From Liriodendron chinense (taxonomy: Eukaryota > Streptophyta > Magnoliopsida > Magnoliales > Magnoliaceae): a stretch of 64,000 nt of DNA. Shown piece after piece: positions 12,701-25,049 of the stretch. The position numbers were made by a program, and so were the translations under genes. How positions within the stretch are numbered: position 1 is the stretch's first letter; every line of letters begins with the position of its first letter. The stretch lies in assembly GCA_003013855.2 (NCBI GenBank), contig ML058588.1:2655128-2719127 (forward strand), written 5' to 3'. The notes under the pieces were generated by a model. The model was not told where the DNA came from, did no database searches, and worked only from the letters and a program-made list of their open reading frames with translations.

Positions 12701-15700
12701 TTGGCACGTGTTTTTTGAGAAGAACAGCCACGTGTAGACATGAATGGAGAGGTTAGACATGCTTGGAGAGGTAGATGTGGGGAGAAGAGATCTCATTTTA
12801 TTTATCAGAATCTTCTTGATTGCATTAAAGTGACACTGGTCTATGCATGCATCTGTAATTTGGTAGACTGAATTTACAAAAAACTTGATTTCCATCACCA
12901 TTGAAAGCAGTCTTTGCATAGCTGTCATTTGCTATCAAATTTGATTTTTTTTTTTTTATCTCTTGATCCTTGGTAATTAAGGTTGTTTATTGATAGAGAA
13001 CTATAATATGCATGCGACATGCGTAGTGTTACACAATATTTCTATTTATTTATTTATTTATTTTTGTTTAGTGCAGGGCAAGCTTTATCCGAGATTAATT
13101 CAAGATGTTCAACTGGTGATAAATGAACTAGGTGTAGTGACTGTTCTATGGGAAGAACAATGGTTGAGCACACTTCAAGATCTCCATACAGGTAGCGAGG
13201 TTCATCAACTTCAGAAGTTGGTGCTTTTGTTATTGTTGTACTAGCTCATGCAGTTTGTGGTTTTGTAACATGCTTGTTACTTGTGCTTGACGCATGTTAC
13301 AGTGGTTTTGAAAGCTACTACTGCCTCTACATAGCCCCTACAAATGTGCGGGACATCTGAATCATGCATCAGGTGGGCCCCAGGGATTGAATCCTGGATC
13401 ACTCTCACACACACTACACTGTCTCTACCAGCTCATCTAACAAATGGGATTCAAAAACCTACCTTTAGCCTTGGAATGTCATTAAATGAAATGTCTTTTG
13501 AACTCTTCAAAAAAACAAAAATAAAAAATGAAATGTCTTTTGTTTCTCCTGGTTTAGGTGAATAACGTATCAATTCCTGTCTATGGAATATCCAGTGAAG
13601 TTTTTCATTCACATATTATCTTTTTTGACATATTGTTTTCATCCATTCACTTGACCTTCTTACATGGACCACATGGACCACATGGAACTCTCTGCCCACA
13701 CTCTGCCAACGTGGCACAAGAGTGACATCTGAGCAGTGCATCAGATCGGCCCCACAATGTAGTCCAGTCCACTCATCAGGGGACCATGCAAGTACGAAAG
13801 TAACATAATTTTTTAAAAAGAAATTGCTGGGCATCTGCATTTGACATCCACGTGTCCCACCTGATTAGTGGACTGAACAAGTTCTTTTGGCCAGGTCATT
13901 GACCACCACTGGGGCCCACCTGATGCATGATTCAGATGTCCCGCACATTTGTAGGGGTTGTGTGGAGAAGTGTGCATGGGCTTCACAATGCTCTTGGTTG
14001 CATGGTACATATGAAACTGTCATTTGCCACTGGTTGGAGACTCCTTTTTGTAGGTTATCCAATTTAACTATATATGTTTTCCCTAAACATTCTCAAACAC
14101 TGCTAATAAACTGAGCTTTTTCCAAATTCAGATGTCATTAGGCGGATCAATATGCTGAAAGAGGAAGCTGCGCGTATTGCAGAGAATGCCACTCTTAGTC
14201 ACAGTGAAAAGAACAAAATAAATGCCGCAAAATACTCTGCTATGATGGCTCCTATTATTGTGGCGTTGGAGCGCCGTCTGGCTACCACTTCTCGGAAGCC
14301 AGAAACTGCCCACGAGATATGGTTCCACGAGGAGTACGGGGAGCAACTGAAATCAGCCATATCAACCTTCAAGACTCCTCCTGCATCTGCATTAGCACTT
14401 GGAGATGTATGGCGACCATTCGGTGCTATTGCAGCATCATTAGCAGCCTATCAGAGGAAGTCGTCAATTTCTCTGAGTGATGTGGCCCCACAGCTGGCGC
14501 AGCTCTCATCCTCTGATGTTCCAATGCCTGGACTCGAGAAGCAAATCTCAATGCTGGATTCCGCTGGCGGCCCCACCACTGATCTCCAAGGCATAGTCAC
14601 AATTTCTTCTTTCTGTGACCAAGTGACTATTTTATCAACCAAGACGAAACCCAAGAAACTTGTTATACTAGGATCAGACGGTCAAAAGTACACCTATCTT
14701 CTTAAGGGGAGAGAGGATCTGCGTCTCGATGCTAGAATCATGCAGCTGTTGCAAGCTATTAACAGTTTTCTTTATGCATGCACCGATACTCGTAGCCGTT
14801 CCCTTGCTATTCGTTACTACTCTGTGACACCAATTAGTGGGCGGGCCGGTCTCATCCGTTGGGTAGACAATGTCATAAGCATATATAGCATCTTCAAGTC
14901 TTGGCAGAACCGAGTCCAGCTAGCACAGCTCTCTACGATGGGTGCTGGCAATGTGAACAGTGCTACTGTTCCACCGGTTCCACGGCCGAGTGATATGTTC
15001 TATGGGAAGATCATACCAGCATTGAAAGAGAAAGGCATACGTAGAGTAATCTCACGAAGAGACTGGCCTCATGATGTCAAAAGAAAGGTTCTTTTGGAGC
15101 TTATGAAAGAGACACCAAGGCATCTTCTTCATCAGGAAATTTGGTGTTCTAGTGAAGGATTCAAAGCTTTCAGTTCAAAGTTGAAGAGGTGCATATATTC
15201 TGTTTCCTGACCTGATAAATATCTATGAAGTAGCTGCAAAATATATGATTTCATTTTACATATTTTTACTTGCAGGTTTTCTGGTAGTGTGGCAGCCATG
15301 AGCATGGTGGGCCACATTCTGGGTCTTGGCGATAGACATTTGGATAATATTCTCATCGATTTCCATAGTGGTGATGTTGTTCATATAGACTACAATGTTT
15401 GCTTTGATAAAGGGCAGAGATTGAAGATTCCTGAGATTGTACCCTTCCGCCTTACCCAGACGATCGAAACAGCATTAGGATTGACAGGAATTGAAGGTAT
15501 GTACAGGGCAAACTGTGAGGCAGTTCTTGGCGTTCTCCGGAAGAATAAAGATATAATCTTAATGCTGTTGGAAGTATTCGTTTGGGACCCACTCGTAGAG
15601 TGGACACGTGGAGATGGCCATGATGAAGCAGTGATTGGTGGTGAAGAAAGAAAGGGCATGGAGTTGGCAGTTAGCTTGAGCTTATTTGCCTCTCGAGTGC

Positions 15701-18700
15701 AAGAAATCCGCGTTCCTTTACAGGTACTTATTTCTTGAATATTTTAGCTCATGGTGTTCATTTGATCTTAAGACTATTTCCTGTTACCAAAGCCATTTCA
15801 GCCAGCATGAATTTCAAACTTTGATTAATTTACTCCTAAGATATGATTAGCTAGTAATGTAATTTCTTCAAAATTTCTAGCAATCTGATTTTAAGATTAC
15901 TTCCATCACTTAAGGGCCACCTCGCAGGTAAAGTAGAAAGAAATTAGTATGGTTTATGTTGTTTCTGCATAGATGTAGGTGTCTGCATGGTTTACTGTTA
16001 TTCTTCTTGAATGTGGCTTTATGTGATTTAAAATTTGGTTTGGTTTCAAAATTCGCTAGGAGAAATACACTAAATGCTCCCCCAGCCCTTCAGAAGAATG
16101 GGTTCTGAGAAATGAGTTTTTCAATGTTCTTGCTTGCTTAAATTTAGCTGATAATATTCCTCTTTGGAAACCTTTTCTAGTAAAGTATATTTATATGGTC
16201 CTCGGGTTTAGTGGTACAACTTTCCTCTCGGAAATGGTAAAGAAGAGGAATGCTAATATCACATTCGCCCCAGGGGAAAATACACCATGTGTAAGTGGGC
16301 CATGTCATAGATGAGCCATCGCCCAAAATCTCAACAATCAGATGATCCTAACCATTTGGTTGGGGGAATTTAGGGATAACCTAAAAGTCCAACAATCACA
16401 TTCACTGGACAAATGTCCTCATTCAAGCAATTGAGATCCTCCAACTGCTTTGGTTTTTTTGGGATATGGCCCATCCAATGTAAGGCCTCTTGGATTAGCA
16501 GTCTGGATATTGCAGTCAGGATATCATACATTTGTGCGATGTCCCCATGGAGTGCATGTTGTATTTGTATTTCTTGGGTAAATTGTATGTGAAAAGGATC
16601 AGAAGAGAAAGAAATAGTCAATTACTTCATGACTTGTAGTGTGTTGGTTTGTGTGGAATTTTGGATGACTTGATTTGATACGACATTCTTTTTTATATAT
16701 AACTAGGAACATCACGATCTTTTGCTGTCTACCATACCGGCCGCTGAATCTGCACTCGAGGTATAAAGTAATACCACTGCCTGCTTTATTTTTTGACATG
16801 CCCAATTGCTGATGTTGCAACTGTCAACTGAAACTTAAACTATGGACTTGTAACAGAGGTTTTCAGATGTGTTAAACCAATACGAGGTTGTCTCTGCTCT
16901 GTTTTATCGTGCCGATCAGGAGAGATCAAACCTCCTCCTTCATGAGACATCCGCAAAGTCAATTGTGGCTGAAGCAACCTGTAATTCAGAAAAAAACCGT
17001 ACCTCTTTTGAAGTACAAGCTCGTGAGTTTGCTCAAGCAAAAGCCGCCGCAGCCGAGAAAGCCCAAGAAGCAGCCATTTGGATGGAGCAACATGGAAGAG
17101 TTCTTGATGCATTACGGAGCGGCTCGATTCCAGAAGTCCAAGCATGCATGGAACTCAGTAGTATGGAAGAGGCTTTATCTCTTACATCTGCAGTTGTGGT
17201 GGCAGGTGTCCCACTGACAATTGTTCCGGAGCCCACACAAGCACAATGCCATGATCTGGATAGGGAAGTTTCTCAGCTCATTACTGAGTTGGATGGTGGG
17301 CTTTCTTGTGCAATAACTGCACTCCAGGCATATGCCTTGGCATTGCAAAGAGTCCTTCCATTAAATTACGTTACGACTAGTCCGGTGCATGGTTGGGCCC
17401 AAGTTCTGCAACTATCAGTTACGAACCTTTCCTCTGATACTCTCGATCTTGCCAGCGGACAGGCTGCTGACCTTATTGCAAAGGCCCAAGGGAACGGTCT
17501 AGATTCCATTAGGCAAAGGTATGAAGACCTGTGTGTTAACGTGGAGAAATATGTAACAAAAATAGAGAAAGTTGAAGAAGAGTGTTCTGAACTGGTGAGC
17601 TCTATTGGATCAGATACGGAAGAAAAATCTAAGGACCGCTTGCTATCTGCTTTCACAAAATATATGCAGTCTGCAGGATATTCAAGGAAAGAAGATGACA
17701 GGATGAAGGATCTTAAAGGAGATGTTGAAGAGAAGAAGGCGAAGGTGTTGTCGGTTTTATACATTGCTGCGGGTGCACTGTATGATGAGGTTAAAGTCAA
17801 GGTGCTTGACGTCTCAAGCAAATCCTCAGGCCTAATTGGCTCGATACCTGGAGAAGATAGTCTAAACCCTAATTTAGGAATTACTTTCGGGGAATTTGAA
17901 GAGCAGATAGAGAAGTGTGCCCTTGTTTCGGGGTTTGTACATGAACTTCAGCAGTTGATTGGTGTAGATTTAGCATATGTGGGTACAGATACAGACATGA
18001 TAAAATACCCTTCCCTAGGAAATTGGGCTTCTATTTTTCAAGCCAGTATACTTTCTTGTAGGATCCTGATTGGGCAGATGATGGAAGTTGTTCTCCCGGA
18101 GATAATAAGATCAGTTGTTTCATACAACTCAGAGGTAATGGACTCCTTCGGGTCCCTTTCGCAGATCCGTGGTTCTATTGATACAGCACTGGAACAGCTT
18201 GTAGAGGTTGAATTAGAAAGAGCATCTCTAGCAGAACTTGAGCAAAACTACTTTGTGCAAGTTGGGCTCATCACGGAACAGCAATTGGCTTTTGAAGAGG
18301 CTGCTTTGAAGGGTAGGGATCATCTGTCATGGGAAGAGGCCGAAGAGCTTGCGATGCAAGAAGAAGCTTGTAGAGCACAGTTGGACCAGCTCCATCAAAC
18401 ATGGAACCAGAAAGACATGCGCAATTCTTCTCTGACAAAGAGGGAAGCTAATCTTAGAAATTCACTGGCTTCTGCTGAACGGCGGTTTTCATCTTTAATA
18501 AGCGTTGAACAAAGTGGTGATTTGCGGGTCATGAGAAGCAAGGCCCTTCTCGCCACATTGGCAAAACCCTTCTCTGAGTTGGAATCCATTGATCGAATTT
18601 TATCATCTTTTGTTACCAATGATTCCTATGCCTCATCTTCATTTAGTTTAGTGGATATGATGACATCTGGATATTCGCTATCAGAATCAATCTGGAAATT

Positions 18701-20081
18701 TGCAAGCTTATTGAACAACCATTCCTTCTTTATTTGGAAAATTGGTATTGTGGACTCCTTCCTCGATTCATGCATACATGACATATCTTCTTCTGTTGAT
18801 CATAACTTGGGCTTCGATCAGCTCTACAATATCCTGAAGAAGAAGCTTGAAGTTCAGCTTCAAGAACGTGTGGGTCAGTACTTACAAGAACATGTTGCTC
18901 CGGTTCTCTTGTTGCGGTTAGAGAAAGAGAATGAGAATTTGAAACAACTAACAGAAGCAACCAAAGATTTCATCTCGGATGAAGTAAAAAGAGATGTTGG
19001 AGCTGTGAAGAAAGTACAGCGTGCACTCGAGGAATACTGTGATGCCCATGAGACTGCTAGGGCTGCAAGGTCGGCAGTTTCTCTTATGAAAAGGCAGGTG
19101 AGTGAGCTCACTGAGACACTTCGCAAGACAAGCTTAGAGATTGTTCAGATGGAATGGCTGCATGACCTTTCCTTGCCATACCTACGTAAAAACCAGGCCA
19201 TATCTCTGAATTATCTCAGCGATGATAAGTTACCTCCCACAATCTTCAACCTTAACAGATCCAAATTGTTGGAAAATATACAGTCCGCCATGTCTACAAT
19301 AGCTAAATCAGTGGAGTGCCTCCAAGCGTGCGAAAGGACTTCTGTGTCAGCAGAAGGGCAGCTTGAAAGAGCCATGGGATGGGCTTGTGCGGGCCCGAGT
19401 ACCAGCAATGCGTTGGTCAAGAACTCTGGAATACCACCTGAATTCCATGATCATCTAATGAGACGTAGACAGTTACTATGGGCTGCTCGAGAACAGGCAT
19501 CAGATATTACCAAGATTTGCACGTCTGTGATGGAGTTTGAAGCATCTAGAGATGGTCTTTTCAGGATGCCAGGGGAATTATCCTCTGGTAGGACTCCTGG
19601 CGATGGCAGAACATGGCAGCAAACTTATTTGAGTGCTTTAACGAGATTAGATGTTAGTTACCATTCTTTTACACGTGAGTTTACAATCTTACTTCATTGA
19701 TTGCCATTTTTTTTCAAATTCAATATATATAGTGATCTCCTAAGAAATGGTCCATAAATAATTTCCGTGAGAACTCATCCTCTGTGATGTGTGCTCAACA
19801 TCCAAACCTGTCCATCAAACGTATCACTTCATGAAACCCCTAAGGCCCAGAAATCAGCCTGATCCAAAACTCAGGCGGGCCACAGAAAAGGGAACAAAGT
19901 GGGAGGGGACACACACCCTTGATCTTCACTGGGGCCCACCTGAGTTGCAAAACAGCCTGTTGCATGACCCTTATCCAAGCCAGATGAAGGGTATGTATGG
20001 CCCAAATTGCAAATATGCAATAAGGGGGATGAGTTTGTAAAAGGTTCTCATGAGAACCGTTAGCTGGGGGGGGGAATTTCC

Positions 20082-20122
<41 letters not shown>

Positions 20123-23100
20123 TTTTGCTTTAAAAAAAAAAAAGGGTTTGTGATTTGTTTTCTTGTTTCTTGTAATTAGGTGCTGAACAAGACTGGAAGC
20201 TGGCACAAACTAGCATGGAAGCTGCTACTAATGGCTTGTTTTCCGCAACCAACGAACTACATATTGCCTCTGTAAAAGCAAAATCAGCTTCAGGTCAAAC
20301 CTTGTACTCTCTAGTTAAACATACACTGCAGGTGATCTTCCACCTTTTGAGGATTCCAATGTGTGTGCATGTCATATGAAAGCATACATGCATGTGACTC
20401 TCCATTTGCATGTGTATATGGTGGTATGGAAGCATATGACATGCTGCTCTGCATCTGTTGCAGGTGATCTACAAGGCACACTCGCAGCCATGCAGGATTG
20501 TGCCTATGAAGCCAGTGTAGCATTGTCGGCGTTTGGTCGTGTCACAAGGGGGCACACTGCCCTGACTTCTGAATGTGGATCCATGCTTGAAGAGGTATGA
20601 AGATGTGTGCTGTAGAAGATTTGAAAGTTCCATTTCCTTCTGGAGATATCATCTGACTTTAAGTGTATGAAGTACTTCATATGTTATTGCAAGCACAATG
20701 TGGAATTAGTAGAAAATACAAACGAAACTTCAGGTACACGTTGCAGTTGTGTAGGTTAACCTGAGCCATCTTGTCAGTTATGGATACAGGTATCCGGTCC
20801 AGTCCAAAGTTCTGGACCCTCTTTGACCCCCCAAAGCTAACACTATGGGACACAGTTGCATATTCATACCATAAATTTTTATAGTCTTGTAGAATATTTA
20901 TTTTTAATATTTGATTATATTGGTAATATGAAATGTTAGTGCGTGGCTGAGCCATATCCACAGCATATCCCAATACCCCATACCATCATGCCATATCCCG
21001 ACAGAGCAACCTCGAAGAACTTGAAAGATTTGGACATTATAGTACATGTGTGTGTGGCAGGCTATAACAGTATCCTTCAGCATATTTAATACGCTTGCAT
21101 GGTGTATGCGTACGTGAACACATGGATACAGGTGTCTATGTTTTTCAAATGACATCCGCTTTACTTGCCAGATATGAACATTGAGTTTAACCTTCTTGGT
21201 CAAAGTTCGGATAGTCTTGCAAGAAACAGAGCTATAAGTAGGGATCCTATTATTCTTCTATTGACCTGTCCTGCTTTCCATTTAACTTCTTAGGAGGTAC
21301 TAGTATTAATTTACAGCCTAAGTTCAACTGAAGTCAGTTAAAAGACCTAAAATGGGAATATATGCCTGTTCAATTTATAAGGGGTTAGTTGGAGATTTAT
21401 TTATTTTTTTCGAACACACCCTCACACCCACACACACCACAATGGGTACTCGAACCCATGACCTTAGTGTTAAAACTCTTGTGAGTCAACCACTAAGCGA
21501 TGAGTAAGGACCCTATCAGACAACTGAATTAACAGGCGCACACGACAAACTAATCTAGAAACTGTGACATACAAGTGAACTGATTGAGCTACTTTTATGA
21601 GTCGTCTTCATTTTCTTGTTCTATTTTCATTATTTAAGGGATGAAGTTCTTCCATCTCATCTTCACTGCATATCCCTGTCACAAAATACTGTCTTTTGGT
21701 TTTTATTATTGTTAATTTTGAAATATTTTTCTGTAGGTTCTGGCGATAACCAAGGGCCTACATGATGTTTACAGTTTGGGAAAAGAAGCTGCTTCAGTGC
21801 ATGCTGCTCTTATGGAAGATCTTTCAAAGGTTTCCATCATTTTTTACCTGAAGGCGTCTTTTATTTATTTCAATATGAATTGGGTGGTTACAAACTCGGT
21901 GATTCAGCTTGCAAGACGACCGAGTTGACTCATCTCAGGGGTATGTGAGTCAATTCTTTGAAAGTTGCAACTGTAAATGCTAAGCCTTTTTTTTTTTTTT
22001 TTTCATTTTCGGCAGGCGAGCATGATCCTCCTCCCACTCGAATCAGTGCTATCAAAAGATGTAGCTGCAATGACTGATGCAATTTCGAGGGAATTAGAGA
22101 ACCAGATGGAAATCTCTCCCATACATGGACAAGCCCTATACCAGTCTTATTGTTCAAGGCTCAGGGAGGCTTGTCAATCTTTAAGACCCTTGGTGCCGTC
22201 GCTTACATACTCTGTGAAGGAACTCCATGCCTTGTTGACCAGGCTTGCACGAACTGCAAGTGTCCATGCCGGGAATCTCCACAAAGTAATTTCATCTTTA
22301 GAGTCAAATTCGTGTGTTTTGATGCTTGCCTCTTGCCTCACATACTGGTTAATTTTTATCAGCACAAGTTCAGTTTTTTAACCATCTTTTGTGAGAGTTT
22401 GTGATGGTATCTCTAATCGTTGTGCCGAAGATAAATGCTATCATGCTCCTTAAGAAGACATGCCCCTGTAATTCCACCTACAACAAATAAACCCTTTTTA
22501 AACAATGGAAGTTTTGTGATTTACAGAAATTTTGTAGTTTTCTGTGCAGATGCTCAATTGATATGAATGGCAATAACACACATCAATGAGGAAATGACCA
22601 ATATGGCTAGTAGGGGTGCAACTTGAGCAGGTTGGGTTGAGTGTCAAACTGAGCCACACTCAACGTCAAGAGGACCTAACCCACCATCCAACCCAAGGTT
22701 CCCAACACGAATTCTTCTTATGCTCGACCCAGCCTGGCCCAAGCTGACCTGAGACCCCAACCCAACCCAACCCAAATACATGTGGTTATTCTGAACCCAA
22801 CCTACCCGATCCAAACCCAAACCCAGCACGATTTCAAATCAGGTCGGCATTTTCTAATCCAAACCCGACCCAAGGACCTTGACAACCTGACCCAAACTTG
22901 GGTTGGGTCAATAGAACTCAAATCCAAGTTGCATCCCTAAAGGCTAGCCCCACTCCATTCACAAAAATGGACTAGTAGCCCCCAAGTCACTTTTACAATG
23001 ATTTCAAGTCCAACTTGAAATGCAAATTGCAAGTTAGGGGTTTGGCCTCATCTAAAATGGTGACACACCCACTTTTGTCATTTCATCGTTATTGAAATGA

Positions 23101-24994
23101 TTTAATTAAATTCAATCGAGTGCCCAAACGTGCCCTAAAGTATTTAAGTTTTTGTCAGGGCATCTTGAGTATCTTGAAAACCTGGCATCTCAGCAGTTTC
23201 AAGTGAGATGTTGACGTCTCAGTACAGTACTTAGTACAATTTGTCCCTCGATTTTCTGTTCTTTTTTTTTTCTTTTTTTTTTTCTGGACCATCTTGAAAT
23301 ATTTGTTTTGTCATTTTTCTCAACTCGGGTATGTTTTCATGATTTATATTGTTCTTATTCTTTGTCGCACTAATAATCCAAAGATAACCAAGCGGAGTGT
23401 GTCTAACATTGTCCTTCACAGGCGCTTGAAGGCCTTGGAGATAGCCAGGTGGTAAGGTCGCAGGAAATTGCTTTATCAAGGTCAGAACTTCAGATGATGT
23501 GACTTTGTTCGACAAGGAGAACACTCTTTTCTCAGGAGGCAATGGAGGTGGGGTTGGTGAGTTTACAGGTGTGGACGGAATTTCTTCCCAAGAGGAAAGG
23601 TGGATTTCTCCTCCTGATAGCATCTACAGTAGCAGCACCCAATCTAGTGTTACCTCAACAGGAGCTACTACTTCCAACGACTCAGGCAGTCAAGCGAATT
23701 TGATGGAACAGGTTTTCCATGGTAGTAATGCCGGAGAGGCTGTAGAAGATCCAAAGTCAATTCCATCCTCCATTACTGACATCCAAGAAAGCTCATTTGC
23801 TGAGAAGTCGGAAGATCAGTGCACGAAAGATGAAAATAGTGGTAATATTTCTGATGATGCAGCGATGCCTGACCTAAGCGAACATTTTCGAGCTTTGACG
23901 TTATCAAATGAAGCTGCAGCCACTGATCCTGGTCCTTCGTATGATGAGAAGAAGGCAATCTCTGAGGAGGTGAATTCTTTGGATAGCAGAAGTGAAGCTT
24001 TTACGTCAAACCAAGCCAAGGGGCAAGGCGCAAATCATGATGATTATGCTGATTCGGCAACTCGGGTCCCTAGGGGTAAGATACTGGTCCAGTTCGCTAA
24101 CTTTTCACATGGTATATCTTATTCGTCTCATCTTTGTTTGCTCTATGTTTGGTCATGGTTTCCGCGGCCTACTTGACTTTGCTTGTGTGAATTTGGTGTT
24201 GAGACAAACACAGGACCTTCCTATTTTGTCTCAACCATGATTGTGGTGGAAAAGGTGAGAAAGTGATAGCCCAAAGTATAATCCAGGTCCCATTTTCTGT
24301 GCCTCCCAAAATGCCATGCAGGATAGTTCGAAAACGTGAAAACTCAACTCTGTCTGGCCAAGTCAGGTCAACCTGAAGACTCGGGTCTTTACTTGACTCA
24401 ACTTAATATTTAATAATTAAATTAGTATTAATAAATATTAAAGATAATTAATTATAGGTCTAATATTTGAAATAGTTAAATTTAATAGTTGCCCACCAGT
24501 TGGTGCAGTGTGTGCATGTTTTCCTCTTTGGCAGAGGTCTCAGGTTCGGATCCTGCTCTATACATTTTTTTTGTAAAAAAATGCTTCCAAGTTCCAACAA
24601 ATGACTCAGTTCCAGTTGTCGCATCATTGGTTGGACACTACAAGTCAGGACCAAGTCAAACTAGAGTTTTGAGTTTCTTGGCAAATCGGCTTTAAACCTT
24701 GTCGAGTTAACTCGGCCGAGTTCGAGTCGAGTCACCAAGCTTTAGAACCATGCTGTGTTCAAGTGTTCGGGTGTAATGCCCTGTGAAACAGGATGTTTCA
24801 GTATGCCCTAATATGCTTACTCAAACCAAGTTGCATAATGGGGAAGAAAGCTCAGATTGGGCAGTGTGGAAATGAAACCCAAAATGATGCCTGGTTTCAG
24901 CTTCTGCTTTTCCAGTCTGAAACAGTAATTTCATTCATTTCAAGTGTGAAATGTTAGCCTGCAGAAAAGCATTGGAAACATAACGTTACCTACT

Positions 24995-25049
<55 letters not shown>

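Noticed and set aside
23481..23493. Micro-intron GTCAGAACTTCAG as an explanation for the exon 13 frame change
   Set aside because: 13 bases is far too short for a plant intron, and its removal changes the phase by the wrong amount.
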